Positions 1 through 6,984 of a stretch of DNA of 7,543 nucleotides are shown here, piece after piece. Under the pieces are notes generated by a model. That model did not search any database and was not told the origin of the DNA. It worked only from the letters and a program-made list of their open reading frames with translations. The position numbers and the translations under genes are program-made. This DNA is from Pseudorhodobacter antarcticus. GTDB taxonomy: Bacteria; Pseudomonadota; Alphaproteobacteria; Rhodobacterales; Rhodobacteraceae. Each line of letters begins with the position of its first letter. Position 1 is the first letter of the stretch. The DNA lies in contig CAMAQR010000106.1 in NCBI GenBank assembly GCA_945860375.1, positions 1 through 7,543 of the forward strand, in the 5' to 3' direction.

Positions 1-1
1 G

Positions 2-750
2 GCAGGATTTTGGCTTTCAGACCGGGCTTGGGCAGCGATCGAGCCGCTTTTGCCGACGAACCAGCCCGGGGCGCGGCGGGTGGATGATCGCCGGGTGATC
101 AGCGGCATCATCCATGTGCTGCGGATCGGATGCCGCTGGGAGGATTGCCCGCCCGGCTATGGTCCTTCGACGACAATCTACAACCGGTTTAACCGATGGA
201 GCCATCGCGGCCTCTGGGGGCGCATCTTCGCTACCCTTGCGGCGCAGGCGGAACTCCCCGACGACCTGAGCATCGACAGCACCGCCGTGCGTGCCCACCG
301 CTCTGCACAGGGCGGAAAAGGGGGGCGAAAATTCAGGCCATCGGGCGCTCGCGTGGCGGTCCAACCACAAAAATCCATGCCCTGACAGATGGTTGCGGGC
401 GAGCGGTGGCCTTCACCCTCAGCCCCGGAAACCATGCCGACATCTCCGAAGCACCGGCACTTCTGGACAAATGCCCTGCGCCCTCCCGGCTTCTGGCCGA
501 CAAGGGCTATGACGCGAACAGCCTGCGCGACCGCCTTGCAGAAACAAAGACAGAGGCCGTCATCCCCTCGACCAGATCTCGCAAAGCGCCCATCCCCTAC
601 GATGCCGAAGCCTATCGCGACAGAAATCGCATCGAACGCGCGTTTGGAAGGCTCAAAGACTGGCGGCGCATCGCAACACGATACGACAAGCTTGCCAGGA
701 ACTTCGCTTCAGCCGTCGCACTCGCTGCAGTCATCATCTGGTGGACTTGA
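2..750 (+). CDS. IS5-family transposase, two-frame, 5' end cut by window edge
   Basis: DDE transposase that catalyses cut-and-paste movement of the IS. The first part is read in the frame open from base 2 to the stop at 383-385. It contains FWLSDRAW, RVDDRRVISGIIHVL and CRWEDCPPGYGPSTTIYNRF, all hallmark IS5-type motifs. The second part is read one base back and ends at TGA 748-750, with ADKGYDAN and RNRIERAFGRLKDWRRIATR. The three acidic catalytic residues are all present: Asp at codon 275 (SIDSTAVRAHRSA), Asp at codon 499 (ADKGYD) and Glu at codon 634 (RIERAFGRLKD). The switch from the first to the second frame is a -1 shift, best placed near 316-325, giving about 249 visible residues. No other damage is evident, so the element may be active. 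The start codon is outside the window. Confidence 0.9.
316..325 (+). other. Candidate programmed -1 frameshift site (A4G6)
   Basis: AAAAGGGGGG lies where the two transposase frames overlap. In the first frame it reads GGA AAA GGG GGG CGA. A slip of one base back on GGG GGG gives AGG GGG GCG and continues into the second frame, rejoining the conserved RSRGGPTTKIHALTD region. Homopolymeric A/G slippery runs at this point are usual in two-ORF IS5 (IS427-type) elements. The frame relation and the run are seen directly; the frameshifting itself is inferred. The alternative is a plain inactivating frameshift. Confidence 0.6.
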
Positions 751-751
751 T

Positions 752-764
752 TGAGTCTGGACCC
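752..764 (-). repeat. Right terminal inverted repeat of the IS5 element (inferred)
   Basis: TGAGTCTGGACCC follows the transposase stop by one base and directly precedes sequence that reads as MurC-family protein. On the minus strand it reads GGGTCCAGACTCA inward. The boundary is inferred from where ligase homology begins; the left copy is outside the window, so the repeat cannot be confirmed here. Confidence 0.55.
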
Positions 765-790
765 TAACGCTGGTCGTCCACAGCCCTGCC

Positions 791-3700
791 GTGCCACAGT
801 CTGACCTGGACCTGGACGCCGCGCGACGGTTGGGCATTCAGGTGTGCAACCGCACGCGGGCACTGACCGACCTGATTGCAGGTCGCGAAGTCATCAGCGT
901 GGCCGGAAGTCACGGAAAATCCACCACCACGACCATGCTTGCAGTCATTCTTGATGCCGCCGGACTGGCGGCTGGCCACATGGTCGGGGGCGTATCCGAA
1001 GCCCTAAACAGTGCCAACGCACGGTGGGGAGATGGCCCCCTGCTGGTCGCGGAAACCTGCGAAGCGTTTCGCGGGCTGGATTATTGGGCCCCTGCGCATT
1101 GTCTCGTGACCAATGTGGATGACGAGCATTCGGAACATTACGCCGATCTGGGCGCTTTGCGGGCCGGATTTGGCGACCTCGTCTCGCGCGTGCCCGAGGA
1201 CGGCTGCATCGTCCTGTGCGGCGACGATCCCTTTCTGGCCGGACTGGCGGCGCGCTTGGGCGACCGTGTGCTGACCTATGGGCTGAGAGCAGAAAACCGC
1301 GTTCATCCGGCGATGGTGCGGATGACGGCAGAGCAATGCGCCTTTGATCTGATGTCAGACGGGGTCAGCCTTGGCCGCGTGACATTGCCGGTGCCAGGCC
1401 TGCACAATCTGTGCAATGCGCTTGGGGCGCTTGCCATGGCTGTCTCATTGGGCGTCGAGCCGCATTTGGCCTGCATGGCGCTTGCACGGTTCCAATCGGT
1501 GAAGCGCAGGTGGCAAAACGTTGCTGCATCGCATGGTGTGCGCGTCTTCGACGACTTTGCACATCACCCGACCGAGATCGAAGCAACGCTTGCGTTGGCA
1601 CGGACGACGGCCGGCGCTGGACGTGTTCATGCTGTGATCGAACCGCAAATGATCAGTCGGGTGTCGCGTCTGGCAGGGGACTACGCCGCAGCTTTGGCGA
1701 TTGCCGACCGGATCTGGGTGCTACCGCTTGCTCCTGCGGGTGAGATCGGTGACATCGCCGCTGCCGAGACGCAACTGCAGCGCGCTTTGGGGCGCAATCA
1801 CGCGTCGTTTGCTCTTGTTACGAGCCCGCAGGACGCCGCTGACGCCGTCTGTTCCGACGTGCAGCACGGTGATGTGGTCGTGTGCATGGGGCCAGACCTT
1901 GCTCTTCAAACGGCGCAGAAAATCGCGCACCGGCTTTGCACGATGCCCGCGGTGGCTGACCCTGCGCTTGAAGAACAGCCGGACACACTGCCAGAAAAGC
2001 CGGGCAGTGTGCTGCGCGACAGGTTCGACGCTCAGGTCGTTGCGCAGCCGGACGCAGTTTGCGCGATCACGGAAACCGAGGCATGGACCTATGCTCGGAT
2101 GGCCGAGGAAGCGGCGCGGATCGCCGCCGCCTTGACCGCGCGGGGCATCGGGCGCGGTGCCATCGTTGCCGTCACGATGAGGAAAACGCTGGACTTCGTC
2201 GCGGTGCTTTTGGGCATCTCGATGGCGGGCGCCGCCTTTGCGACCATCGACCCGCGCATGACAAGGCCGGGCATGGGGCGCGTTCTTCGCGAAGCAGGGA
2301 CGAAACTGACACTGACGGATGATCCGTGGCGATCGCTGCTGAATGGCTTTGATGCCCCCCTTTCGGTAGCAGAGCTTTTGGAAACGCCGACAGCGCCGCG
2401 CACGTCGGTACCGCGTCGCGCCGCGCCCGAAGATTTGGCTTGCGCCATCTTTACCTCGGGTTCGACCGGGGTTCCGCGTCTTGTCGGGATGGAGCATCGC
2501 AATGTGGTGTCGTATTTCGACCAATGCCTGAATTCTGTCTTCGTACGGGAAGATTACCGCCTTATGCCGGCAACGGCATCGATCAGTTTCGACGCCATCT
2601 TGCACCAGATCTTTTGCACGCTGTCGCTGGGCGGTACCCTGCTTTTGGTAGAAGATCTGGCCGCATTGTCGCGCTCGACCCATCTTGACCGGATCACGTT
2701 GTTGGGCGGAACGCCCTCGACCCTGCGGGGTTTTCTCGCGGCGAACCCGTTGCCAGCTTCGGTGCGGACCGTCAATCTGGGCGGGGAACCGACGCCGCCC
2801 GAATTGCTGGCGCGATTGCGTCAGAACCCGTGCCTGCGCAAGGTCTGGAATCTCTACGGGCCCGCCGAGACGACGATCGCAACGTTCGCCGCGCTTTTGT
2901 TCGAAGCCGGCAGCGCAGTCGTCAACGACGATATGGTGGGACAGATCATTGGCAGACCCTTTGCGCAGGTGTCGATCCGGGTCGTGGCGGCCGATGGGAC
3001 AGACGTTGCGCCCGGCCTTGCAGGGGAACTGCTGATCGGCGGCCCAACTGTGGGGCGCGGATATCTGGGCGCACCCGAACAGACTGCAGAGCGTTTTTTT
3101 TCAGACGCCGACAAGCCGACAGAACGTTGGTATCGCAGCGGCGACACCGTGCGGCAACGCCCGGATGGAAGCTTTGCCTTCCTTGGGCGCGAGGACCAAC
3201 AGGTCAAGATAAACGGTGCCCGCATCGAATTGGGCGAAGTTCGCGCCGCGCTGATGGGGTGCCCGGGTGTCGATGATGCCTGCGTTCTTGTGGTTTTGGA
3301 CGGCGAGAACCGCAAGCGGCTGGTCGGATTTGCGGTGTTCGACGCGCTGACGGATGTGGCCTTTTTGCGGGAATGGCTCGGCACGCGCCATGCGTCCATG
3401 CTGATGCCGCACCGGATCATCGACCTGCCGCGACTTCCCCTGCAAATCAACGGCAAGATTGACTGGCAGGCGCTGCTTGCCATGGTCCCGCAAAAGAACA
3501 AGGTGCCGCGTGACCAGCAAGACCGCAGTGGCACACCCGAAACGGTGTTGGCGATCTGGAAGCGTATTCTTCAAGTCGACGGTCTGAAGGCCACCGATGA
3601 TTTCCGCACGGCAGGCGGCGACTCGCTTGCCGCGATGGAGATCATCATGGCTGTCGAGGAACATTTCACGGCGCGCTTTCCTGCGGCGATGATCGATGTG

Positions 3701-4390
3701 CTGACCACCCCTTTGGCCATGGCTGAAAACCTGGCCAAGGTGACGCTGCATCCCGCTCATCAAGCTGATGATCTTTTGCATCGACAAAGGATGTATGTTT
3801 CGGCTTGGTCCGGCGACAGCCTGCGGCCCGACGCCCTGTTGCGGACGTTGAACCCCGGATCGGGTGCTGTGCTGTTCTGGGTGTTTCAGGGGAATGCGGA
3901 ATTCACCGCCCTGTCTGCGGCGCTTGGCCCCGCGGTGACCGTGCATGGAATGCGGTCGGGGCATCTGGTGATGGACTACACCGCCGAAACCATCGAACGC
4001 CTTGCGGACGCCTATGTCGCCGATATCGTCGAGTTGCAGCCGCAAGGCGAGATAATCATCGGCGGCAATTGCCAAGGGGCAGTCATCGCGCGCGCCATCG
4101 CCTTTGCCCTGCGCCGAAGGGAACGGGTGGTTTCGCGTCTGGTCCTGATGGAATTGGCGCGGCTGTGGAAATACGACGCACCGGTTGACCTGATCTACGG
4201 TCTGGACAGTGTTCTCAACCCCTATCGCAATGGTGCCGATCCAACCGCCGAGATTGCAGCGGCCTATCCGGCAGGGTTTCAACAGCATTTCATCCGGGGG
4301 GCACACGGCGCTTTCTTTCAGCCAGAGAACGTGCCCTCGCTTGCCGCAGTGATGCGCAGCATTTTTTTGACAATCGGAGCAGCGACATGA
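791..4390 (+). CDS. MurC-like ligase / NRPS adenylation-carrier-thioesterase fusion, 5' truncated by IS
   Basis: Four domains are visible (numbered from GTG 791). MurC-like ligase, 1 to ~380: ATP loop GSHGKSTTTT (Lys43), VAETCEAF, TNVDDEHSEHY, GLHNLCNAL (His205), VKRRW and DDFAHHPTEIEATL (254 onward). Adenylation, ~405-895: FTSGSTG (554 onward), SFDA (Asp601), NLYGPAETT (687), YRSGD (781), GREDQQVKINGARIELGEV (799) and NGK (Lys889). Carrier: GGDSL, phosphopantetheine site Ser945. Thioesterase, ~997-1199: GGNCQGA with Cys1094 as nucleophile, and GAHGAFF with His1172. There is no condensation domain. The MurC N-terminal nucleotide-sugar domain (about 60 residues, with its GIGG loop) is absent. 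The frame is open upstream to 755 and still reads TLVVHSPAVP, a good MurC match, right up to the IS end. The native gene therefore began upstream and was interrupted. GTG 791 has no Shine-Dalgarno sequence and is only a nominal start. Function is probably activation, ligation and release of an amino-acid-derived product; the substrate is unknown. Confidence 0.9.
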   Translation: MPQSDLDLDAARRLGIQVCNRTRALTDLIAGREVISVAGSHGKSTTTTMLAVILDAAGLAAGHMVGGVSEALNSANARWGDGPLLVAETCEAFRGLDYWAPAHCLVTNVDDEHSEHYADLGALRAGFGDLVSRVPEDGCIVLCGDDPFLAGLAARLGDRVLTYGLRAENRVHPAMVRMTAEQCAFDLMSDGVSLGRVTLPVPGLHNLCNALGALAMAVSLGVEPHLACMALARFQSVKRRWQNVAASHGVRVFDDFAHHPTEIEATLALARTTAGAGRVHAVIEPQMISRVSRLAGDYAAALAIADRIWVLPLAPAGEIGDIAAAETQLQRALGRNHASFALVTSPQDAADAVCSDVQHGDVVVCMGPDLALQTAQKIAHRLCTMPAVADPALEEQPDTLPEKPGSVLRDRFDAQVVAQPDAVCAITETEAWTYARMAEEAARIAAALTARGIGRGAIVAVTMRKTLDFVAVLLGISMAGAAFATIDPRMTRPGMGRVLREAGTKLTLTDDPWRSLLNGFDAPLSVAELLETPTAPRTSVPRRAAPEDLACAIFTSGSTGVPRLVGMEHRNVVSYFDQCLNSVFVREDYRLMPATASISFDAILHQIFCTLSLGGTLLLVEDLAALSRSTHLDRITLLGGTPSTLRGFLAANPLPASVRTVNLGGEPTPPELLARLRQNPCLRKVWNLYGPAETTIATFAALLFEAGSAVVNDDMVGQIIGRPFAQVSIRVVAADGTDVAPGLAGELLIGGPTVGRGYLGAPEQTAERFFSDADKPTERWYRSGDTVRQRPDGSFAFLGREDQQVKINGARIELGEVRAALMGCPGVDDACVLVVLDGENRKRLVGFAVFDALTDVAFLREWLGTRHASMLMPHRIIDLPRLPLQINGKIDWQALLAMVPQKNKVPRDQQDRSGTPETVLAIWKRILQVDGLKATDDFRTAGGDSLAAMEIIMAVEEHFTARFPAAMIDVLTTPLAMAENLAKVTLHPAHQADDLLHRQRMYVSAWSGDSLRPDALLRTLNPGSGAVLFWVFQGNAEFTALSAALGPAVTVHGMRSGHLVMDYTAETIERLADAYVADIVELQPQGEIIIGGNCQGAVIARAIAFALRRRERVVSRLVLMELARLWKYDAPVDLIYGLDSVLNPYRNGADPTAEIAAAYPAGFQQHFIRGAHGAFFQPENVPSLAAVMRSIFLTIGAAT
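4376..4379 (+). promoter_or_regulatory. Ribosome binding site of the methyltransferase gene
   Basis: GGAG lies 7 nt before ATG 4387, inside the last codons of the upstream megasynthase gene. Together with the ATGA overlap (4387-4390) it supports this start and suggests translational coupling. Confidence 0.7.
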
Positions 4391-5202
4391 CGGCCCAAGA
4401 CCTTTCGGAACCGCCCAAAAATTGGATCAGGCTGTCCGAGCAATACAGCCGGTTTTCGCCGCCGTTGCGACCCTGCGATGCGGATGTCGCAATGTTCCGG
4501 CAGGCCATAAGCGGGCATGATGCGCGGGTGCTCTTGCTTGGTGTGACACCTGCGCTTGCATCATTGGGAACATCGCTTCTGGCGGTCGAGGCGATACCAT
4601 CCGTCATCTCGGCGCTTTGGATCGGCGACGGGCCTGACCGCAGCGCCCAAGTCGGAGATTGGCGCAACCTGCCTTGTGCGGACAAAAGCCGCACGGCTGT
4701 TATCGGCGACGGCGTGTTTTCCGCAGCCGATGCGGACCCCGCGATTTTGATGGCCGAGTTCATAAGGGTTCTTGATCCTGCCGGGATTATTGCGATCCGC
4801 TGCTTTTGCGCACCGGCGCGGCCAGAACCGTTTGATGCCATCGTTTCTGACACCTTGGCCGGCAAGATTGCGGATTTGAACGTGCTCAAATGGCGGATCG
4901 CCATGCGTCTGTCTGCAAACAACATCGATCACCGTGTGCCGGTCTCATGCGTGCTCGAAAAGTTCGACATTCTGTTTCCCGACCGTCGCCTGCTGATGGA
5001 CCGGACAGGCTGGCTCAAAGACCAATTCGATTTCATCGACCTTTACAAAGGTGCAAGTTCGGCGCTTCGCTTTCTGCCCGAGGACCGCCTTATCGCCAGT
5101 TTCAGCACGCTTGCCGATGACATCAGCTTTCTGCGCCCGCAGGGCTACCCCATGGCAGCGCAGTCTCCGATCCTGCTGCTGCGCGGCCCGCGCCAATGCT
5201 GA
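4387..5202 (+). CDS. Class I SAM-dependent methyltransferase-like protein
   Basis: A 271-residue protein, probably cytoplasmic, with no signal peptide or membrane segment. The N-terminal region has WIRLSEQYSRFSPPLRP, followed by a Rossmann-like first strand RVLLLGVTP (47-55), which stands where the SAM-binding loop occurs in this family. GDWRNLP (Asp91) and VIGDGVF (Asp108) follow, then a strand/helix reading AEFIRVLDPAGIIAIRC that matches the post-motif region of class I methyltransferases. I recall proteins of this general pattern beside adenylation-domain genes, but cannot confirm that here. The loop is GVTP rather than the classic GxGxG, so binding of SAM is likely but not certain. The gene starts in an ATGA overlap with the megasynthase and ends in a 7-nt overlap with the monooxygenase, so it is a mid-operon gene. 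The likely role is methylating the assembled product or an intermediate. The methyl acceptor (N, O or carboxyl) cannot be told from sequence. Confidence 0.75.
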   Translation: MTAQDLSEPPKNWIRLSEQYSRFSPPLRPCDADVAMFRQAISGHDARVLLLGVTPALASLGTSLLAVEAIPSVISALWIGDGPDRSAQVGDWRNLPCADKSRTAVIGDGVFSAADADPAILMAEFIRVLDPAGIIAIRCFCAPARPEPFDAIVSDTLAGKIADLNVLKWRIAMRLSANNIDHRVPVSCVLEKFDILFPDRRLLMDRTGWLKDQFDFIDLYKGASSALRFLPEDRLIASFSTLADDISFLRPQGYPMAAQSPILLLRGPRQC

Positions 5203-6806
5203 AGGCAGGGCCGCAGGCCAACACCGCCCCCGCCTTTGACAACGGGGAGTCACTGGATACGGTCATCATTGGTGGCGGCCCCGGCGGAATTGTCGCGCTG
5301 AAAGAGGTGGTCGCGGCCGGTGTCACCCGTGTCGCCCTGCTGGAAAGGTCCGCCAGGATCGGTGGGCTTTTTGCCGCCGGATTTGATGGCTTGCGACTGA
5401 CGTCGTCGGCACCTTTCAGTATGTTTTCGGATTTTCCCATCCCAGTCGGCCATGACAACCATTATTGGACCAAGGACGAGGCTGTCGGCTATTGGAGCGA
5501 CTATATTGCCCATTTTGGCATCGGAGATCTTATCCGCTTCGGACATGAGGTGGGTGCGATCTGTCGGTTGCCTGATGGGGGATGGCAGATTTCTCTTGCG
5601 GGGGGTCCGGCCCTGCGGGCGCGGACCGTCATCGTCGCGACTGGAAATAACGTCACCCCCAATCTGCCCGATTGGAACAAGGACATCGTGGACGTCCCGG
5701 TGATCCATTCCTCGGGCTATCGCAATGCAGAGCCTTTTGCCGGAAAGACGGTCGTCATTGTCGGTGGCGGAGAGTCGGCGGCGGACATCACGCTGGAAAT
5801 CGCGGGTGTTGCGCGCAAGTGCACAATCAGCCTCAGGGGCGGGCCGGGCTGGGTGGTGCCACGCTACAGGGGCAAGGTCGCCGCCGATCTGTCGACGCAT
5901 CGCGCGTTCTGGAAACTGCCCGCATCGACCGGAGCCGTCACAAGTGCCATGCTGCTGCGGGCGGAACGCAGAAGGGCAAAAAGCGATTCTGTTATGGCAC
6001 AAGTGGTCCGGCTTAACGAAGCCGTCATTTCCCGCCTTGGTGTGCGCGGCACATTTGGGACCAAAAGCCTTGGTCTGGCGCAAGCGATCGCGTGGCATGG
6101 CGCCTGCGTCACGGGCGGGATCGAAAGGGTTGAACAGGGCGGGCGTGTGCTTGTCACGTCAACCGGCGAACGTATCACAGATGTGGACATGGTGCTGCTT
6201 GCAACGGGATACCGCGCCGGGGTGCCGGTCTTGCCGGATGCCCTGCGGAGCACCGATCTGCGGAAACTTTACAAGCACATGATCGACCCGGAAACCGGTG
6301 GCACGCTGATCCGCATCGGTTTTGCCCACCCGCCCTTTGGCAGTCAGTTTCCCATCATGGAAATGCAGGCCCGACTGGCCGCACGCATCATCACCGGACA
6401 GCATAGACTGCCCGCGCCGCAGGCAATGCGGGAGGCGGCTTTGCGCGACGAAGCAAGACTGCTTGCCCAGTTTGGCAAAAGCGGCCACCGGGTGCGCGGC
6501 CTTGTGGATTACGGAAATTACCTTGACGATCTGGCTGCGCTGATCGGATGCAAGCCACGGTTTTGGCGGCTGCTCCTGACCCGGCCACGCCTCTGGCTTC
6601 GGGTGCAGTATGGCGCGATGCAGTCGAGCCAATTCCGGCTCCATGGTCCCGGTGCACAACCCGCTCTTGCGCGCGATATCCTGAAAAGCCTGCCTCTTTG
6701 CCCGTCGGGGCATGTTCTGCGAGCAGGACTGGTGGGGTTGGCTTATGACCTTTTGACGGCAGGACCGTTTCGGCGCCGCTTGGGGCGCCCAGCCAGAACG
6801 TCCTAA
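5196..6806 (+). CDS. Flavin-containing monooxygenase (class B, FMO-like)
   Basis: A 536-residue FAD- and NADPH-dependent oxygenase of the FMO type, which adds oxygen to soft nucleophiles such as amine N or S. FAD loop: VIIGGGPGG (26-31). FMO-type HxxxY element: HSSGY (His171-Tyr175), although the usual FxG six residues before the His is replaced by VDV. NAD(P)H loop: VVIVGGGESAAD (190 onward). ATG motifs: VATGNN (148) and LLATGY (336-339). Near the C-terminus QFRLHGPG (479-486) matches the FRLxGPG signature of FMOs. The length is normal for the family. ATG 5196 overlaps the methyltransferase stop (ATGCTGA) and has no clear Shine-Dalgarno sequence, which suggests coupled translation. It is the last gene of the operon. 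A likely task is N-oxygenation of the amino-acid-derived product or precursor. A related Baeyer-Villiger type is less likely given the FRLxGPG signature. Confidence 0.88.
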   Translation: MLKAGPQANTAPAFDNGESLDTVIIGGGPGGIVALKEVVAAGVTRVALLERSARIGGLFAAGFDGLRLTSSAPFSMFSDFPIPVGHDNHYWTKDEAVGYWSDYIAHFGIGDLIRFGHEVGAICRLPDGGWQISLAGGPALRARTVIVATGNNVTPNLPDWNKDIVDVPVIHSSGYRNAEPFAGKTVVIVGGGESAADITLEIAGVARKCTISLRGGPGWVVPRYRGKVAADLSTHRAFWKLPASTGAVTSAMLLRAERRRAKSDSVMAQVVRLNEAVISRLGVRGTFGTKSLGLAQAIAWHGACVTGGIERVEQGGRVLVTSTGERITDVDMVLLATGYRAGVPVLPDALRSTDLRKLYKHMIDPETGGTLIRIGFAHPPFGSQFPIMEMQARLAARIITGQHRLPAPQAMREAALRDEARLLAQFGKSGHRVRGLVDYGNYLDDLAALIGCKPRFWRLLLTRPRLWLRVQYGAMQSSQFRLHGPGAQPALARDILKSLPLCPSGHVLRAGLVGLAYDLLTAGPFRRRLGRPARTS

Positions 6807-6809
6807 AGC

Positions 6810-6846
6810 GGATCTCCTTCAATCTGATTCAGATCGGAGGAAATCC
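6810..6846 (+). terminator. Imperfect hairpin after the operon (terminator or 3' stabilising candidate)
   Basis: Three bases after the monooxygenase stop, GGATCTCC (6810-6817) can pair with GGAG...ATCC (6836-6839 and 6843-6846). Inside it ATCTGA-T-TCAGAT (6822-6834) is a perfect 6-bp inverted repeat, though its one-base spacer cannot form a tight loop without opening a pair or two. No T-run follows, so a classic intrinsic terminator is not supported. It could be an mRNA 3' stabiliser, a rho-dependent end or part of a mobile-element end. Confidence 0.35.
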
Positions 6847-6984
6847 AAGACAGGCACTGCCGGTGTCTGTTGCGGTTGCGCCTGCGTTCCATCGGCCAAA
6901 CCCGATCGAACGCAACACGCTCTGGACCGAGTTGGAAACCCACGCCTTGCCGTGGTTCGGTGCCGGATATCATGCGCAGATCGC
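6847..6984. other. Unassigned stretch between the operon and the IS3 remnant
   Basis: I recognise no gene here. One plus frame is open from 6827 to a stop at 7022 and reads FHRPNPIERNTLW then ELETHALPWF, before merging without a stop into the IS3 remnant. It has no convincing start signal. The PNPIERNTLWTELE segment looks protein-like and may be a fragment of a lost neighbour gene, but I cannot name the family. The minus strand is also open here (7090 down to 6803) and translates to nothing I recognise. Confidence 0.35.

Larger units (their letters stand above)
1..764 (+). mobile_element. IS5-family insertion sequence, right-hand part
   Basis: This element carries a two-frame DDE transposase of the IS5 family (IS427-like arrangement). 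Its left end lies just outside the window: the transposase frame is already open at the first bases and only a few N-terminal residues appear to be missing. The right end is placed at about 764, where the segment TGAGTCTGGACCC (752-764) stops and unrelated coding sequence of the downstream ligase gene begins. Read inward, that end is GGGTCCAGACTCA, a plausible IS terminal repeat, but its left partner cannot be seen here. The next bases, TAA, could contain a TA target duplication, as expected for this group. The transposase points toward the downstream operon, so read-through transcription into it is possible. Confidence 0.85.

Noticed and set aside
791..1930. A housekeeping MurC gene for peptidoglycan synthesis
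   Set aside because: The ligase continues in frame into an NRPS module, there is no dcw-cluster neighbour, and its nucleotide-sugar domain is absent here, so a role in cell wall synthesis is unlikely.
1721..2683. Long minus-strand open frame (320 codons) opposite the ligase/adenylation gene
   Set aside because: It lies wholly opposite a gene with clear domain motifs, its translation is rich in Arg, His and Gln without recognisable motifs, and GC-rich coding DNA commonly leaves such open antisense frames.
3101..4306. Minus-strand open frame of 401 codons opposite the adenylation-carrier-thioesterase region
   Set aside because: It is a shadow of the real gene: low-complexity composition, no family motifs and no ribosome binding context, while the plus strand carries conserved catalytic sites throughout.
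5250..6098. Minus-strand open frame opposite the monooxygenase
   Set aside because: The plus strand encodes FAD and NADPH loops here; the antisense product has no recognisable features.
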